Part shown: piece after piece, positions 23,826 to 31,729 of the stretch
Layout: each line of letters begins with the position of its first letter
Position numbering within the stretch: the stretch's first letter is position 1
From: UBA2233 sp002347965 [NCBI: Nitrospirae bacterium UBA2233]
GTDB taxonomy: Bacteria; UBA2233
DNA: 64,000 nt
Assembly: GCA_002347965.1 (NCBI GenBank)
Contig: DDYN01000031.1
Coordinates: 52,699-116,698 of the forward strand
Direction: 5' to 3'
Translations under genes and position numbers: made by a program
The notes under the pieces: model-generated
Databases searched by the model: none
What the model was told of the DNA's origin: nothing
What the model saw: the letters and a program-made list of their open reading frames with translations, nothing else

Positions 23826-23853
23826 TCTCTTTTTTTGTCACACGCATAACGGG

Positions 23854-24633
23854 CTAACAGGCCAAACGGCCGGGAACCTCCAAGGGGATTTCATCGATTC
23901 CCCTTGCACGCTTCACGACCCTCTTGATCTTATGGCTCATGTACACCCTGAGCGCAGGGAATTTGCCGCAGTAATAGTTGGTCTTCCGGTCGTGGATGGC
24001 GTCAAACAGGTGCTCAAGGCCAAACCGCTCGTCCGGAACGAGGGTCGCTCTAACGGCCAATTGAAGCCAATGGTGGGCATCCGACCCGCCTGTCACGGCA
24101 AGTTCGAGCTCAGAGGCACGCTGAAGGAGCTTAACCTCCAGCCCGTAATCCTTCCCGTTCACCTCCACGGCATCAAGACGCTTGAGCAGCCTTTCGGGAA
24201 ACTTTTCGAGGTTTTTTTCCCCTCTAAACATGTGCGCACCGATCAGCAACAACTCAAGCCCATCGCGGGCACCGAGCAATTCCTCGAACGGCGGCTTGTA
24301 GCCCGACGCTGGGGGCATCGAAAGCCTCGCTGCAAGGATACGAACGTGTTCAACCGGGCCTATGGCCAAGATGTCCCCCCCCTCGGCTACGCTAACCTCC
24401 GCCCCAGGAAGAAACGCAAAATTCTTTCCGACTCGGTACACTCCATCCTTGTAAGGAAAACGAGACGAAAGGTAGCGGTATACGCTAAAAAAATCCGGCG
24501 CGTGCAAGTGCTCTGTAACCGCTATGCCTTGCAGGCCGACTACAGAAGCGGTCCTGATGTAACGATCGACGCGCTTCGGCTCGAACGTGAACGTTTTGGA
24601 TAGCATCATATGGGTGTGCAGGTCTATGACCAT
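23854..24633 (-). CDS. PHP-domain phosphoesterase
   Basis: The 259-residue PHP superfamily protein has the metal-binding motifs VIDLHTHMM, IAVTEHLH, a Glu in LPGAEVSV, an LLIGAHMFRG histidine and GGSDAHH. It is likely a metal-dependent phosphatase. It is a stand-alone counterpart of the PHP half of the fusion at 15164-17698 but not closely similar to it. It is the first gene of the GAK-like block. A strong ribosome-binding site, GGAGG, stands six bases before the ATG. Polymerase-type and histidinol-phosphatase PHP proteins share the fold; I see no marker for either. Confidence 0.85.
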   Translation of the reverse strand: MVIDLHTHMMLSKTFTFEPKRVDRYIRTASVVGLQGIAVTEHLHAPDFFSVYRYLSSRFPYKDGVYRVGKNFAFLPGAEVSVAEGGDILAIGPVEHVRILAARLSMPPASGYKPPFEELLGARDGLELLLIGAHMFRGEKNLEKFPERLLKRLDAVEVNGKDYGLEVKLLQRASELELAVTGGSDAHHWLQLAVRATLVPDERFGLEHLFDAIHDRKTNYYCGKFPALRVYMSHKIKRVVKRARGIDEIPLEVPGRLAC

Positions 24634-24726
24634 TTATTGCCTCCTGACGGCTAGTGTTTTACCAATCATGAGATTAGCGTACCACAGCCCAGGTTGCAGG
24701 TTTATGACGGAAACGTTACAGTTTTA

Positions 24727-27006
24727 TTACAAGGCATCGGCTTTCCACGAGGCGACAAAGCAGCTCGCAGGGTTTTTCTTGGCGACCTTTTTGAGTTTGG
24801 CCGCCTCCTCGCCCACCTCAAGATGCCCATTAAACACTCCAGGCTCAAGCAGAACGCCAGCCAAAGAGATGGCGATGAGGGGAAATTCCCGAACGTGCCC
24901 TTCTCTATCCTGGGACACGATGTATCCTCGGCTCCGGTCCTCTTCGGTGTAGAAGTTCACGATGGAGGCGTCGAAACGTTCGACAATTTCCATGCAGGCT
25001 TTTGCCGAGTTTTCTACAGGGAGGATAAAGATAAAGTCATCCCCTCCGACATGCCCCAAAAACCCGTCCTCGGCTTGATCAATCGCGCTCTTGAGCGTAA
25101 AGGCCGTGTATTTGATTACGTCATCCCCATGGGTGAACCCATAACGGTCGTTGTAGGCCTTGAAGTTGTCGAGGTCCGCATAGACAACCACGTGCTCAAG
25201 ACGCCCCTGAATCCTTCGGTTGATCTCGTCGTAAATCGGGATGTTTCCGGGTAGCCCCGTCAACGGGTTTGCGTACGTCGCGAACAAGATCTGGAGCTCG
25301 GAGGTCTTTCGGAATAGCTCGTGGACCGTGCCTAGCCCCGAATACTTCCCGGACGTCGTCACAAGAAACGGGTCGTACACACGAGAAGGCGGGCGTTCCA
25401 GGCAGGCCCTGGAAACACGCTCTAGAGAATCCGTTGCTTCGACGATAACGGGGTTGGGGTCCATTAGCCGCTCGATCGGCTTTTCGCAGTACAAGGCATA
25501 CCCGAACTCACTCGAGAGCTTAAGGAACAAGGGTTCACGGACAACGAGGCCGACGGGACTTCCCGTTGGGTTGACGACAGGCAGCGCCACCAGGTCTTCT
25601 TTCTCCTTGAACCTCTGAACCACCACCCTTACCTTTGTGTTTGGGAAAATTGGTTCGACAAAATATTTCAGTTCCTCGATGACGCTTCCCGAGACGGGCC
25701 TTTCGCCGACTTCTACCTTGGAGAACAATTTATGGATATTAGTAAACGACTCCGAAAAACCAGCCACCGATTCGTTCGGCCTTCCCAAGAAATAGCCTTG
25801 CCCTAGGTCTACTCCAAGCTTGTAGACCTCTTTGAGCTCGTCAAAGGTCTCGATCCCCTCGGCAACAACGAGGATCCCTAAGGCGTGGGCCAAATCCACA
25901 AGCGAACGCACGAGGCGGAGCTTGATGTACGACTTGCCGAGGTCTTGAATAACTCCCCTGTCTATCTTGATGATATCCGGCGTTTGATGGACAAGGATGG
26001 GGATGAGGCTGATGCCGGCACCCACGTCGTCGATTGCCACGACAAACCCCTGACGCTTGTAATGGGCAATGGCCTCGAGCACGCCCTGTAGGCTAGGGAG
26101 CCTGACGTTTTCAGTAACCTCCACCACGAGCTGGTCGTAGGAAAGCCCATACCTCCGGGCAAGCGCTTTGGTAAGCCCAATTTCTCGGGAAGGCGCCAAG
26201 ACCACTTCCGGATCAATGTTGACGGCAAGCCTTTTTTGGATTTTTTGCCTTGAGGCGTTGAAGAAGGCGCGTTCCCGCATGGCTCCCTCGAGCAACGTCA
26301 GCTGGCTAGTCTCTTTGGCCGCTTCAATAAGCCGAATGATGCTTAAAAACGGCACCGAGGTGGTAGGGAAGGAGAGGCATTCGTAGCCAAACAGCTCGGC
26401 CGTCTTGAGCGAATAGATCGGCTGGAAACGCGTAGAAATCAGCCCCCTTTGAACAATCTCCTGAATGCAGGCCTCAATCTTGTAAGAGGTGTCGTAGCCC
26501 TTGTCAGCCCCCTTCCCTCCGTCGTTTAGCGTAGTGTTGAGGTCTTGGAAAATACGAAGAACCTGATAGTCCAAGGAAAGCTTGCAGTTCAACGCCGCTT
26601 CCAGCACGCCAACACGAATGTCCCCCCGCAAAGAGGCGGCATCTTCTATCCCAAAGGCCTGAAGGGAGGCGGGGTTCAGGAAAAACTCCCGAATTTTTGG
26701 TACCACGACTATTTTCTCGCTATGCTCAAGCGGCGCGTCGGGGATTAGGAGGAGCTCCCATGGGCCTATCACGCAGCCGGTCCCATCGATGCCCGCATAT
26801 TCGGCCAGCGATTCCGCAAGGGTTCGCATCTGGTAAAGATCGGACTTAGGGGATGCGCTTGCCTGGCCATTGCCAAGAATCTCCCGGAAGTTCACAGAAA
26901 ACACACAAAACTTCTGACTTTCGGAAAGCAGGCGCTTCATGAACACGATCAGGGATTCTAGGTCGGGCAAGAGGCTAAGGCGTCTCGATTTTTCTCGTAT
27001 AAACAC
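24727..27006 (-). CDS. EAL - CBS - GGDEF signalling protein
   Basis: The 759-residue protein probably controls cyclic-di-GMP. Residues 1-185 are uncharacterised. The EAL phosphodiesterase domain (190-415) reads ECL instead of EAL (Glu209) but keeps Asn263, Glu297, Asp326-Asp327, Lys347, Glu383 and Gln403, so it should bind metal and hydrolyse. A CBS pair (445-565) may sense a nucleotide. The C-terminal GGDEF domain (575-745) has GGDDF at 654-658, with Asp in place of the final acidic Glu, so cyclase activity is doubtful. The start is GTG at 27006 with an AAGGGCG site. No membrane segment is seen. It stands apart from its neighbours and is probably independently transcribed. Confidence 0.9.
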   Translation of the reverse strand: MFIREKSRRLSLLPDLESLIVFMKRLLSESQKFCVFSVNFREILGNGQASASPKSDLYQMRTLAESLAEYAGIDGTGCVIGPWELLLIPDAPLEHSEKIVVVPKIREFFLNPASLQAFGIEDAASLRGDIRVGVLEAALNCKLSLDYQVLRIFQDLNTTLNDGGKGADKGYDTSYKIEACIQEIVQRGLISTRFQPIYSLKTAELFGYECLSFPTTSVPFLSIIRLIEAAKETSQLTLLEGAMRERAFFNASRQKIQKRLAVNIDPEVVLAPSREIGLTKALARRYGLSYDQLVVEVTENVRLPSLQGVLEAIAHYKRQGFVVAIDDVGAGISLIPILVHQTPDIIKIDRGVIQDLGKSYIKLRLVRSLVDLAHALGILVVAEGIETFDELKEVYKLGVDLGQGYFLGRPNESVAGFSESFTNIHKLFSKVEVGERPVSGSVIEELKYFVEPIFPNTKVRVVVQRFKEKEDLVALPVVNPTGSPVGLVVREPLFLKLSSEFGYALYCEKPIERLMDPNPVIVEATDSLERVSRACLERPPSRVYDPFLVTTSGKYSGLGTVHELFRKTSELQILFATYANPLTGLPGNIPIYDEINRRIQGRLEHVVVYADLDNFKAYNDRYGFTHGDDVIKYTAFTLKSAIDQAEDGFLGHVGGDDFIFILPVENSAKACMEIVERFDASIVNFYTEEDRSRGYIVSQDREGHVREFPLIAISLAGVLLEPGVFNGHLEVGEEAAKLKKVAKKNPASCFVASWKADAL

Positions 27007-27080
27007 TGATAACGCCCTTTTTGTTTCTTTTCAGCGTAACACAACGGATGCACGCACAAGTCCTAAGCCGTGCCGCATTC

Positions 27081-27116
27081 ACCCAGAAAGCCCGCCCGTA
27101 TAGGCGCTTTCTGGGT
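27081..27116. repeat. 11-bp stem inverted repeat between the radical SAM and EAL genes
   Basis: ACCCAGAAAGC (27081-27091) pairs perfectly with GCTTTCTGGGT (27106-27116) around a 14-base loop. It lies just downstream of the radical SAM stop codon (27172) and upstream of the EAL gene start (27006). It probably forms the 3' end or a stabilising hairpin of the former transcript. No U-tract follows on the minus strand. Confidence 0.7.
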
Positions 27117-27171
27117 AGCTCTCTATCTTTAAGGAAAGAAAGGGTTTAAAAAAATGCGACCCCTAGGAGCG

Positions 27172-28494
27172 TTACACGTCCCTTTCGGCGTCGAAGATTC
27201 GGGGGGTCGTCAAATCAACCCGCAACTCTCTTAGGAGTACCTCGCCGTTGGAACGCTCAAGAGTGCTCGTCGCGATACCGACCTGCATGTCCGGGTTTGG
27301 CAAGGTCGGAACCATTCCTACCGGAAACTCCAGGATCCGAGAGGCCGGGTCGAACCGGAACTTTTGGAAGCCCGACCTCTGGAATGCTCGAAGGACCTCC
27401 ATGGCATCCTTGCCGTATACCTTGGCTGAAACCAAGAAGTAGCTGTTCTCCGAGAAGGTGTGCGTTTTTGGGATTGGACCGCCCGCATTCTGGCGAAACA
27501 GCTGGGCCGTGTGCTTGTTCTCGCCGGAGCAATAATGCACCCCAAGCTTAAGGCCCTCCTCAAGGGCATACTCCAGTAGATTCAGACAGGCCGCTTCGCT
27601 GCCCGCAATCGGCAAAGTGCCGGGGTACCAATAGTCGTATAGAACGGACCAAGGGGGATTTTTAATCAGGTATCCCCGCTCTTTATAGGCGCCGGGGTGA
27701 ACGAGCGAACAAAGCATTTCGAGCAGGTTGATGCCGAATATCCCGATCTGGTTGAGCTTACTCAAGATGCCTTGCATCACGCCTTCCGTACCGGGCTCTA
27801 TGGGCATCTCGACCATCGTTACAAGGTGGTGCTCGTTGGCCGAAACAAGCGAATCAAATATGGTTTTTCCCTCGTAAAAATCCTCCATCTTGATGCTGAA
27901 ACGAATCTCGTTCAGTCCTGCCTTTGAAAGCGCCCGAAGGATGGAAGAATCTACAAAATCCCCGTTGGTATAAAGCCTCGTGTAGGCCTCCGGAAAAAGC
28001 GTACGGGCGGTCTGAAAAAAATCGATCACTTTTTCAGGATGAAGCAGCGGCTCTCCTCCGCTAAGGCCTACAAACTGCAATCCTGGCGTTTTTTCTGCCA
28101 AAGCATAAAGGTCTGCTTTGGCATCCCTCTCATGCTGAAGGTAGTAGCCGTAATCCTTCATTGCATGGTTAAAACAAAAATAACAATCCCTGTTACACTG
28201 GAAGGAGATGAAAAACGTCCGGCTTCCTATGCCTTTCTCGCAAGCCCTGCATGCGGGCGAGAGACGGCCGACGTGAATGCTCCTTCCTCCATTGAGAAAG
28301 ATGGCCCCTCCTTGCTTGAGCCGTTCCAGCTGCTCTTTTGGCTGAACCGGGTCGGGTTTGGGAGCAAATTCAAACCCAAGCCGGCGAACCTGCCCGTAGA
28401 AATCTTCTTGGATTTGGAGGTACCCGGCGGCCTCCTCGCGAAGCTGCGGGTTCTTCGCCAAGGCCATCGAGTCTGCATCCAAAGGAATGATCAT
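27172..28494 (-). CDS. Radical SAM protein with extra N-terminal cysteines
   Basis: In this 440-residue radical SAM enzyme the 4Fe-4S/SAM motif is C100-x3-C104-x2-C107 in CNRDCYFCFNH, and the glycine-rich GLSGGEPLLHPE follows as in the AdoMet-binding segment. A pair of cysteines, Cys82 and Cys85 (SPACRACEKG), lies just upstream. The C-terminus (about residues 330-435) is a separate domain containing VVP-type hydrophobic strands that might bind a substrate or peptide. The class resembles pyruvate-formate-lyase activating enzymes and uncharacterised radical SAM proteins, but no partner glycyl-radical enzyme is beside it. Substrate unknown. Confidence 0.8.
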   Translation of the reverse strand: MIIPLDADSMALAKNPQLREEAAGYLQIQEDFYGQVRRLGFEFAPKPDPVQPKEQLERLKQGGAIFLNGGRSIHVGRLSPACRACEKGIGSRTFFISFQCNRDCYFCFNHAMKDYGYYLQHERDAKADLYALAEKTPGLQFVGLSGGEPLLHPEKVIDFFQTARTLFPEAYTRLYTNGDFVDSSILRALSKAGLNEIRFSIKMEDFYEGKTIFDSLVSANEHHLVTMVEMPIEPGTEGVMQGILSKLNQIGIFGINLLEMLCSLVHPGAYKERGYLIKNPPWSVLYDYWYPGTLPIAGSEAACLNLLEYALEEGLKLGVHYCSGENKHTAQLFRQNAGGPIPKTHTFSENSYFLVSAKVYGKDAMEVLRAFQRSGFQKFRFDPASRILEFPVGMVPTLPNPDMQVGIATSTLERSNGEVLLRELRVDLTTPRIFDAERDV

Positions 28495-28515
28495 TGGCTT
28501 TTGAAGGAAACCTGA

Positions 28516-28941
28516 TTAGTCCTTTTCTTCGGACTTAAGCTCTTCTTCGGCCTTGGAAAGCTCTTCTTGGATCGTCTTCTTTCCCGCATCGATCGCATCC
28601 AGCAGTTCTTTTTTCCTGGTCTCCGCCAGCAACCTCCCGCGCTCGAACAACTCCGTCGATGCCCGAAGAATCCGGTCCAAGGCTTGTCTCGCCGATTCAG
28701 AAAAGCTAGAGCCCATTGCTTCGGCTTTGTCTTTCAGCCTTTCAGAAAAGCTAGAACCCATTGCTTCGGCTTTGTCTTTTAGCCTTCCTGCCAAATCCTT
28801 CGCCTTTTCCGCATACTCAAGCTCACGCCTTGAAGACAGAAGAAAGCCCGTCAAGGCGCCCATGCCCCACCCCACTAAGAACATCGCCACCATAGAAAGA
28901 CCGCCGCGCTCACGATCCAAAGGCACTTCTTTTCTCTCCAT
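28516..28941 (-). CDS. YtxH-domain small membrane-associated protein
   Basis: The 141-residue protein has one predicted transmembrane helix at about residues 17-35 (MVAMFLVGWGMGALTGFLL). The long charged coiled coil that follows is typical of YtxH, with many Lys, Glu and Ala. It contains an exact 15-residue tandem duplication of RLKDKAEAMGSSFSE, encoded by the DNA repeat 28696-28785. Family members are linked to stress or cell-envelope roles, without defined activity. The ribosome-binding site GGGAGGGG lies six bases before the ATG. Confidence 0.85.
   Translation of the reverse strand: MERKEVPLDRERGGLSMVAMFLVGWGMGALTGFLLSSRRELEYAEKAKDLAGRLKDKAEAMGSSFSERLKDKAEAMGSSFSESARQALDRILRASTELFERGRLLAETRKKELLDAIDAGKKTIQEELSKAEEELKSEEKD
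28696..28785 (-). repeat. 45-bp tandem duplication inside the YtxH gene
   Basis: Two adjacent 45-base copies (28696-28740 and 28741-28785) differ at only two positions, and both differences are third-base or silent. They add one 15-residue coiled-coil unit. The near identity suggests a recent duplication or frequent slippage. Confidence 0.93.
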
Positions 28942-28971
28942 TGCTGCCCCTCCCTTTGTTGTGTCTAAACC

Positions 28972-29391
28972 TTAAGAACCAAACGAACGACCCTTCCTTT
29001 GCTGCCTATCCAAGAAAAACCTTAACCCTTTGTAGATGCCATACGCCGTAGCGTACGTAGTGTTGACGGCCGGCAGGACACGGGTGCTTAGCACTGAAAC
29101 CGACTTCACCACGCCGTCCGTCGCCTGCAGCAGGCCCTTATGGACGTATTCGAGGGTTTGATCGCTCCTGCGAAGCTGAAATTTTGCATTCTCGGAAATA
29201 TCCCGAACATCTCCGATGAGGCGGTCAAGGGAATGAGCCACTGGGCTCACTTCTTTTTTGACAACCTCGGCCAGTTCTTTCGTTTTTTTTGCAAGAAGGG
29301 CTAGCTGGGCAAGAAACAAAATGCAGAGAATGACCTGGAAAAGCGCAAAAAAGCACAATACAATCGCAAGAATCAACAGGGGCCGGTCCAT
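28972..29391 (-). CDS. DUF948-family membrane protein
   Basis: The 139-residue protein has an N-terminal membrane helix (LLILAIVLCFFALFQVILCILFL) followed by an extended helical part (AKKTKELAEVVKKEVSPVAHSL, VRDISENAKF), which is the DUF948 architecture. It lies one gene from the YtxH protein, a pairing that is often conserved. Function unknown; it could anchor or shape an envelope complex. The start has a good GGAGGG ribosome-binding site and a -10 TATAAT about 40 bases upstream. Confidence 0.75.
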   Translation of the reverse strand: MDRPLLILAIVLCFFALFQVILCILFLAQLALLAKKTKELAEVVKKEVSPVAHSLDRLIGDVRDISENAKFQLRRSDQTLEYVHKGLLQATDGVVKSVSVLSTRVLPAVNTTYATAYGIYKGLRFFLDRQQRKGRSFGS

Positions 29392-29427
29392 GGTCCCTCC
29401 TTCGTAGTTTAAAGCGAACCTGGTTCC

Positions 29428-29445
29428 ATTATACTAGGAATTCCT
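29428..29445 (-). promoter_or_regulatory. -10 element with a palindromic spacer for the DUF948 gene
   Basis: TATAAT on the minus strand (29433-29428) is consensus, but no recognisable -35 stands 16-18 bases upstream. The 10-base palindrome AGGAATTCCT (29436-29445) sits immediately upstream in the spacer, where a regulator might bind. It could be an activator-dependent promoter. Confidence 0.4.
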
Positions 29446-29473
29446 GGCTGTATCTACGGCAGCCTGGTCGTCC

Positions 29474-29782
29474 TTACTTAACAGGCGTTTGGGATGCATC
29501 CAGCTTGGCATCCGGGAGCCCAGGCTCGAGTGCTTGAATTTTCTTGGCAAGCTTCTTTGCCTTTCGCCAATGCTTCATGTCCATCTCTTGCTGCATCTGA
29601 ATAAACAGATTGCGGTAGTCCTCGTATTTCTTCGGGTCTATGGCCTGTACCATCGGGGCCTTTGTCTCGTAGGTTTGCTTTGCCGCGTAGTAGTCCCTGT
29701 ATGGTGCCGTGGCACAGCCTCCAACGAGAAAAAAGACTCCAAAACATACAGCAACGGAAACGGGATGCTTTTGGCTCTCCAT
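29474..29782 (-). CDS. Small outer-membrane-type lipoprotein
   Basis: The 102-residue protein has a signal peptide ending in the lipobox VGGC (Cys about position 23; LVGGC-A). The mature part is short and charged (YRDYYAAKQTYETKAPMVQA, MKHWRKAKKLAKKIQAL), predicted helical, with no enzyme motif. It resembles DUF4398-like lipoproteins in style, but I do not assign it. It belongs to a short block with the DUF948, YtxH and radical SAM genes. Confidence 0.75.
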   Translation of the reverse strand: MESQKHPVSVAVCFGVFFLVGGCATAPYRDYYAAKQTYETKAPMVQAIDPKKYEDYRNLFIQMQQEMDMKHWRKAKKLAKKIQALEPGLPDAKLDASQTPVK

Positions 29783-29818
29783 TTCCCTCTTTCTCTCCTT
29801 TTTTTACACAAACTTATT

Positions 29819-29832
29819 GTGCGTGCACGCAC
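29819..29832. repeat. Perfect 14-bp alternating palindrome in the lipoprotein 5' region
   Basis: GTGCGTGCACGCAC is self-complementary and alternates purine and pyrimidine throughout. It stands about 37 bases before the lipoprotein start. It could be an operator or an alternative structure; I see no known regulator site in it. Confidence 0.6.
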
Positions 29833-29848
29833 GAAACAGCCACCCTTC

Positions 29849-29868
29849 CTGCGGCCGAAAGCCCGCAG
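29849..29868. repeat. GC-rich hairpin downstream of aspS
   Basis: On the minus strand CTGCGG pairs with CCGCAG over an 8-base loop, about 50 bases after the aspS stop codon. It may mark the end of the aspS transcript, but no U-tract follows. Confidence 0.45.
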
Positions 29869-29917
29869 AACGAGGCAAGCGGCGTTTTATCGGCAAGGCG
29901 GCTACAACCTCCTGGGC

Positions 29918-31705
29918 TTATGCGTCCAATCCCCCCGTCTCTGCCTTTGACTTCACGAGCCGTATCCCAAGCTCTTGAAGCTGATCCTCGCTAACGGGAG
30001 AGGGCGCTTGGGTCATCAAGCAGGTTCCTTTTTGCGTTTTTGGGAAGGCAATCACATCGCGGATGCTGGAAGCCCCTACTACCAGCGTAACGATGCGATC
30101 CAACCCGTAGGCAATGCCGCCATGCGGAGGGGCTCCGTAGGCCAAGGCGTCCAACAAAAAACCGAACTTCTGCCTCGCTTCTTCCTTGGAGATTGCCAGC
30201 AAGGAAAACACGCGCTCTTGGAGGGCGGAATTGTAGATTCGCATCGATCCACCTCCAATTTCGTTGCCGTCTAGGACCATGTCGTAGGCCTTCGCACGGA
30301 CCGCCAGAGGGTCTTGCTCGAGCTTATGTACATCCTCGTCCATCGGGGCAGTGAACGGGTGGTGCATCGAAGTATACCTTCCTTCTGCCTCGTCGTACTC
30401 CAATAGCGGAAAATCTACCACCCAAAGGAACGCGTGGCTTCCAGCCGGGACAAGCCCAAGCTTGTCGCGAAAGTAGAGACGAACCTGGGAAAGCGCTGTA
30501 CAGAGTCTAGCGTTGGGCCCGACTGCAAGTATTCCCCATTCACCGTCCCCGAGGCCTAGCGTTTCTATGGTTCCGGATGTCTCAGCCTCGGAGAAGTGTC
30601 GAGTAAGTCGGCCCTTGAGGGCGCCTCCTTCTCGCCTTATGATCGTCAACCCCCCCAACCCTACACTTCGGGCCATTTCTTCGAGAACGGACTGCTCTTT
30701 TGGGGGAAACTCATTCAGCCCTTCCGGCTTGAGCCCCTTGATAACCCCTCCCGACTCCATGGCCTTGCGAAAAACCTCGAGAGACGAGCCCGAAAAGACG
30801 GCCGAAAGATCCTTCAGGTGCATACCAAAACGAACATCCGGCTTGTCCGTCCCGTAAGTCTCGATGGCATCCTTGTAGGAAATCCTACGTAAGGGCCTCT
30901 CAAGCGGAATCTCAAGCTCACCAAAAATCTTCTCAAGGAGCCTTTCGTTAACCTCGAGGAACTCTTCGAGCGTGAGGAAGGACGCCTCGATGTCGATCTG
31001 GGTAAATTCCGGCTGCCTGTCTGCCCTTAGGTCTTCGTCTCGAAAGCAGCGGGCAATTTGAAAGTAGCGGTCGAACCCCGCAACCATCAAGAGCTGCTTG
31101 AACAGCTGCGGGGACTGCGGAAGGGCATAGAAATGTCCCCTTGTAAGCCGTGAAGGGACGAGAAAATCCCTTGCGCCCTCCGGAGTGCTCTTCGTCAAGA
31201 TGGGGGTTTCGACCTCCATGAACCCGTTATCGCTCAAGAATTTCCGCGTGGCCTGCATCGCGGAATGCCTTACCCTAAGGTTTTCGATCATGCGCGGACG
31301 ACGCAAGTCAAGGTACCTGTAAAGAAGCCTGACGTTCTCCTGAACTTCTGCATCGTCCTCGACGAGAAAAGGAAGCGGCTTGCAGGCATTCAGTACGGTT
31401 AGCCTAGAAATACGGATCTCGACATCCCCGGTGCGATGCTGCAGGTTCTCGGTACCCGAGGGTCGCCGCTTTACTTCACCCTCTACCTTCACGACGTACT
31501 CGAGCCTCACCTGCTTAATGGGTTCGTAGTCCACGGTCGTGGGATCGGCCACTACCTGCACAAGCCCAGATCGGTCCCATACTTCAAAAAAGACCAACCC
31601 TCCGTGGTCGCGAATCCTTTTGACCCAGCCGCTGACGGTCACCACCTCGCCCTCGAGCGCAAGCGAAAGCTCGCCGGCATAATGAGTACGAAACACGTTT
31701 GGCAT
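29918..31705 (-). CDS. aspS: Aspartyl-tRNA synthetase
   Basis: The 595-residue class II synthetase is of the bacterial type. It has an OB-fold anticodon domain first (VTVSGWVKRIRDHGGLVFFEV), then the catalytic domain with LPQSPQLFKQLLMVAGFDRYFQIARCFRDEDLRADRQPEFTQID across motif 2, the bacterial GAD insertion (about residues 300-420) and motif 3 in GIAYGLDRIVTLV. Many bacterial AspRS are non-discriminating and also make Asp-tRNA(Asn); this is not shown here. A strong GGAGGAG site precedes the ATG. It follows hisS by 24 bases. Confidence 0.98.
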   Translation of the reverse strand: MPNVFRTHYAGELSLALEGEVVTVSGWVKRIRDHGGLVFFEVWDRSGLVQVVADPTTVDYEPIKQVRLEYVVKVEGEVKRRPSGTENLQHRTGDVEIRISRLTVLNACKPLPFLVEDDAEVQENVRLLYRYLDLRRPRMIENLRVRHSAMQATRKFLSDNGFMEVETPILTKSTPEGARDFLVPSRLTRGHFYALPQSPQLFKQLLMVAGFDRYFQIARCFRDEDLRADRQPEFTQIDIEASFLTLEEFLEVNERLLEKIFGELEIPLERPLRRISYKDAIETYGTDKPDVRFGMHLKDLSAVFSGSSLEVFRKAMESGGVIKGLKPEGLNEFPPKEQSVLEEMARSVGLGGLTIIRREGGALKGRLTRHFSEAETSGTIETLGLGDGEWGILAVGPNARLCTALSQVRLYFRDKLGLVPAGSHAFLWVVDFPLLEYDEAEGRYTSMHHPFTAPMDEDVHKLEQDPLAVRAKAYDMVLDGNEIGGGSMRIYNSALQERVFSLLAISKEEARQKFGFLLDALAYGAPPHGGIAYGLDRIVTLVVGASSIRDVIAFPKTQKGTCLMTQAPSPVSEDQLQELGIRLVKSKAETGGLDA

Positions 31706-31729
31706 GATCTCCTCCGATTATCCCTCCGT

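Noticed and set aside
23602-24603. 333-codon plus-strand frame opposite the PHP gene
   Set aside because: The minus-strand PHP protein has intact metal motifs, while this frame has no domain and unusual composition.
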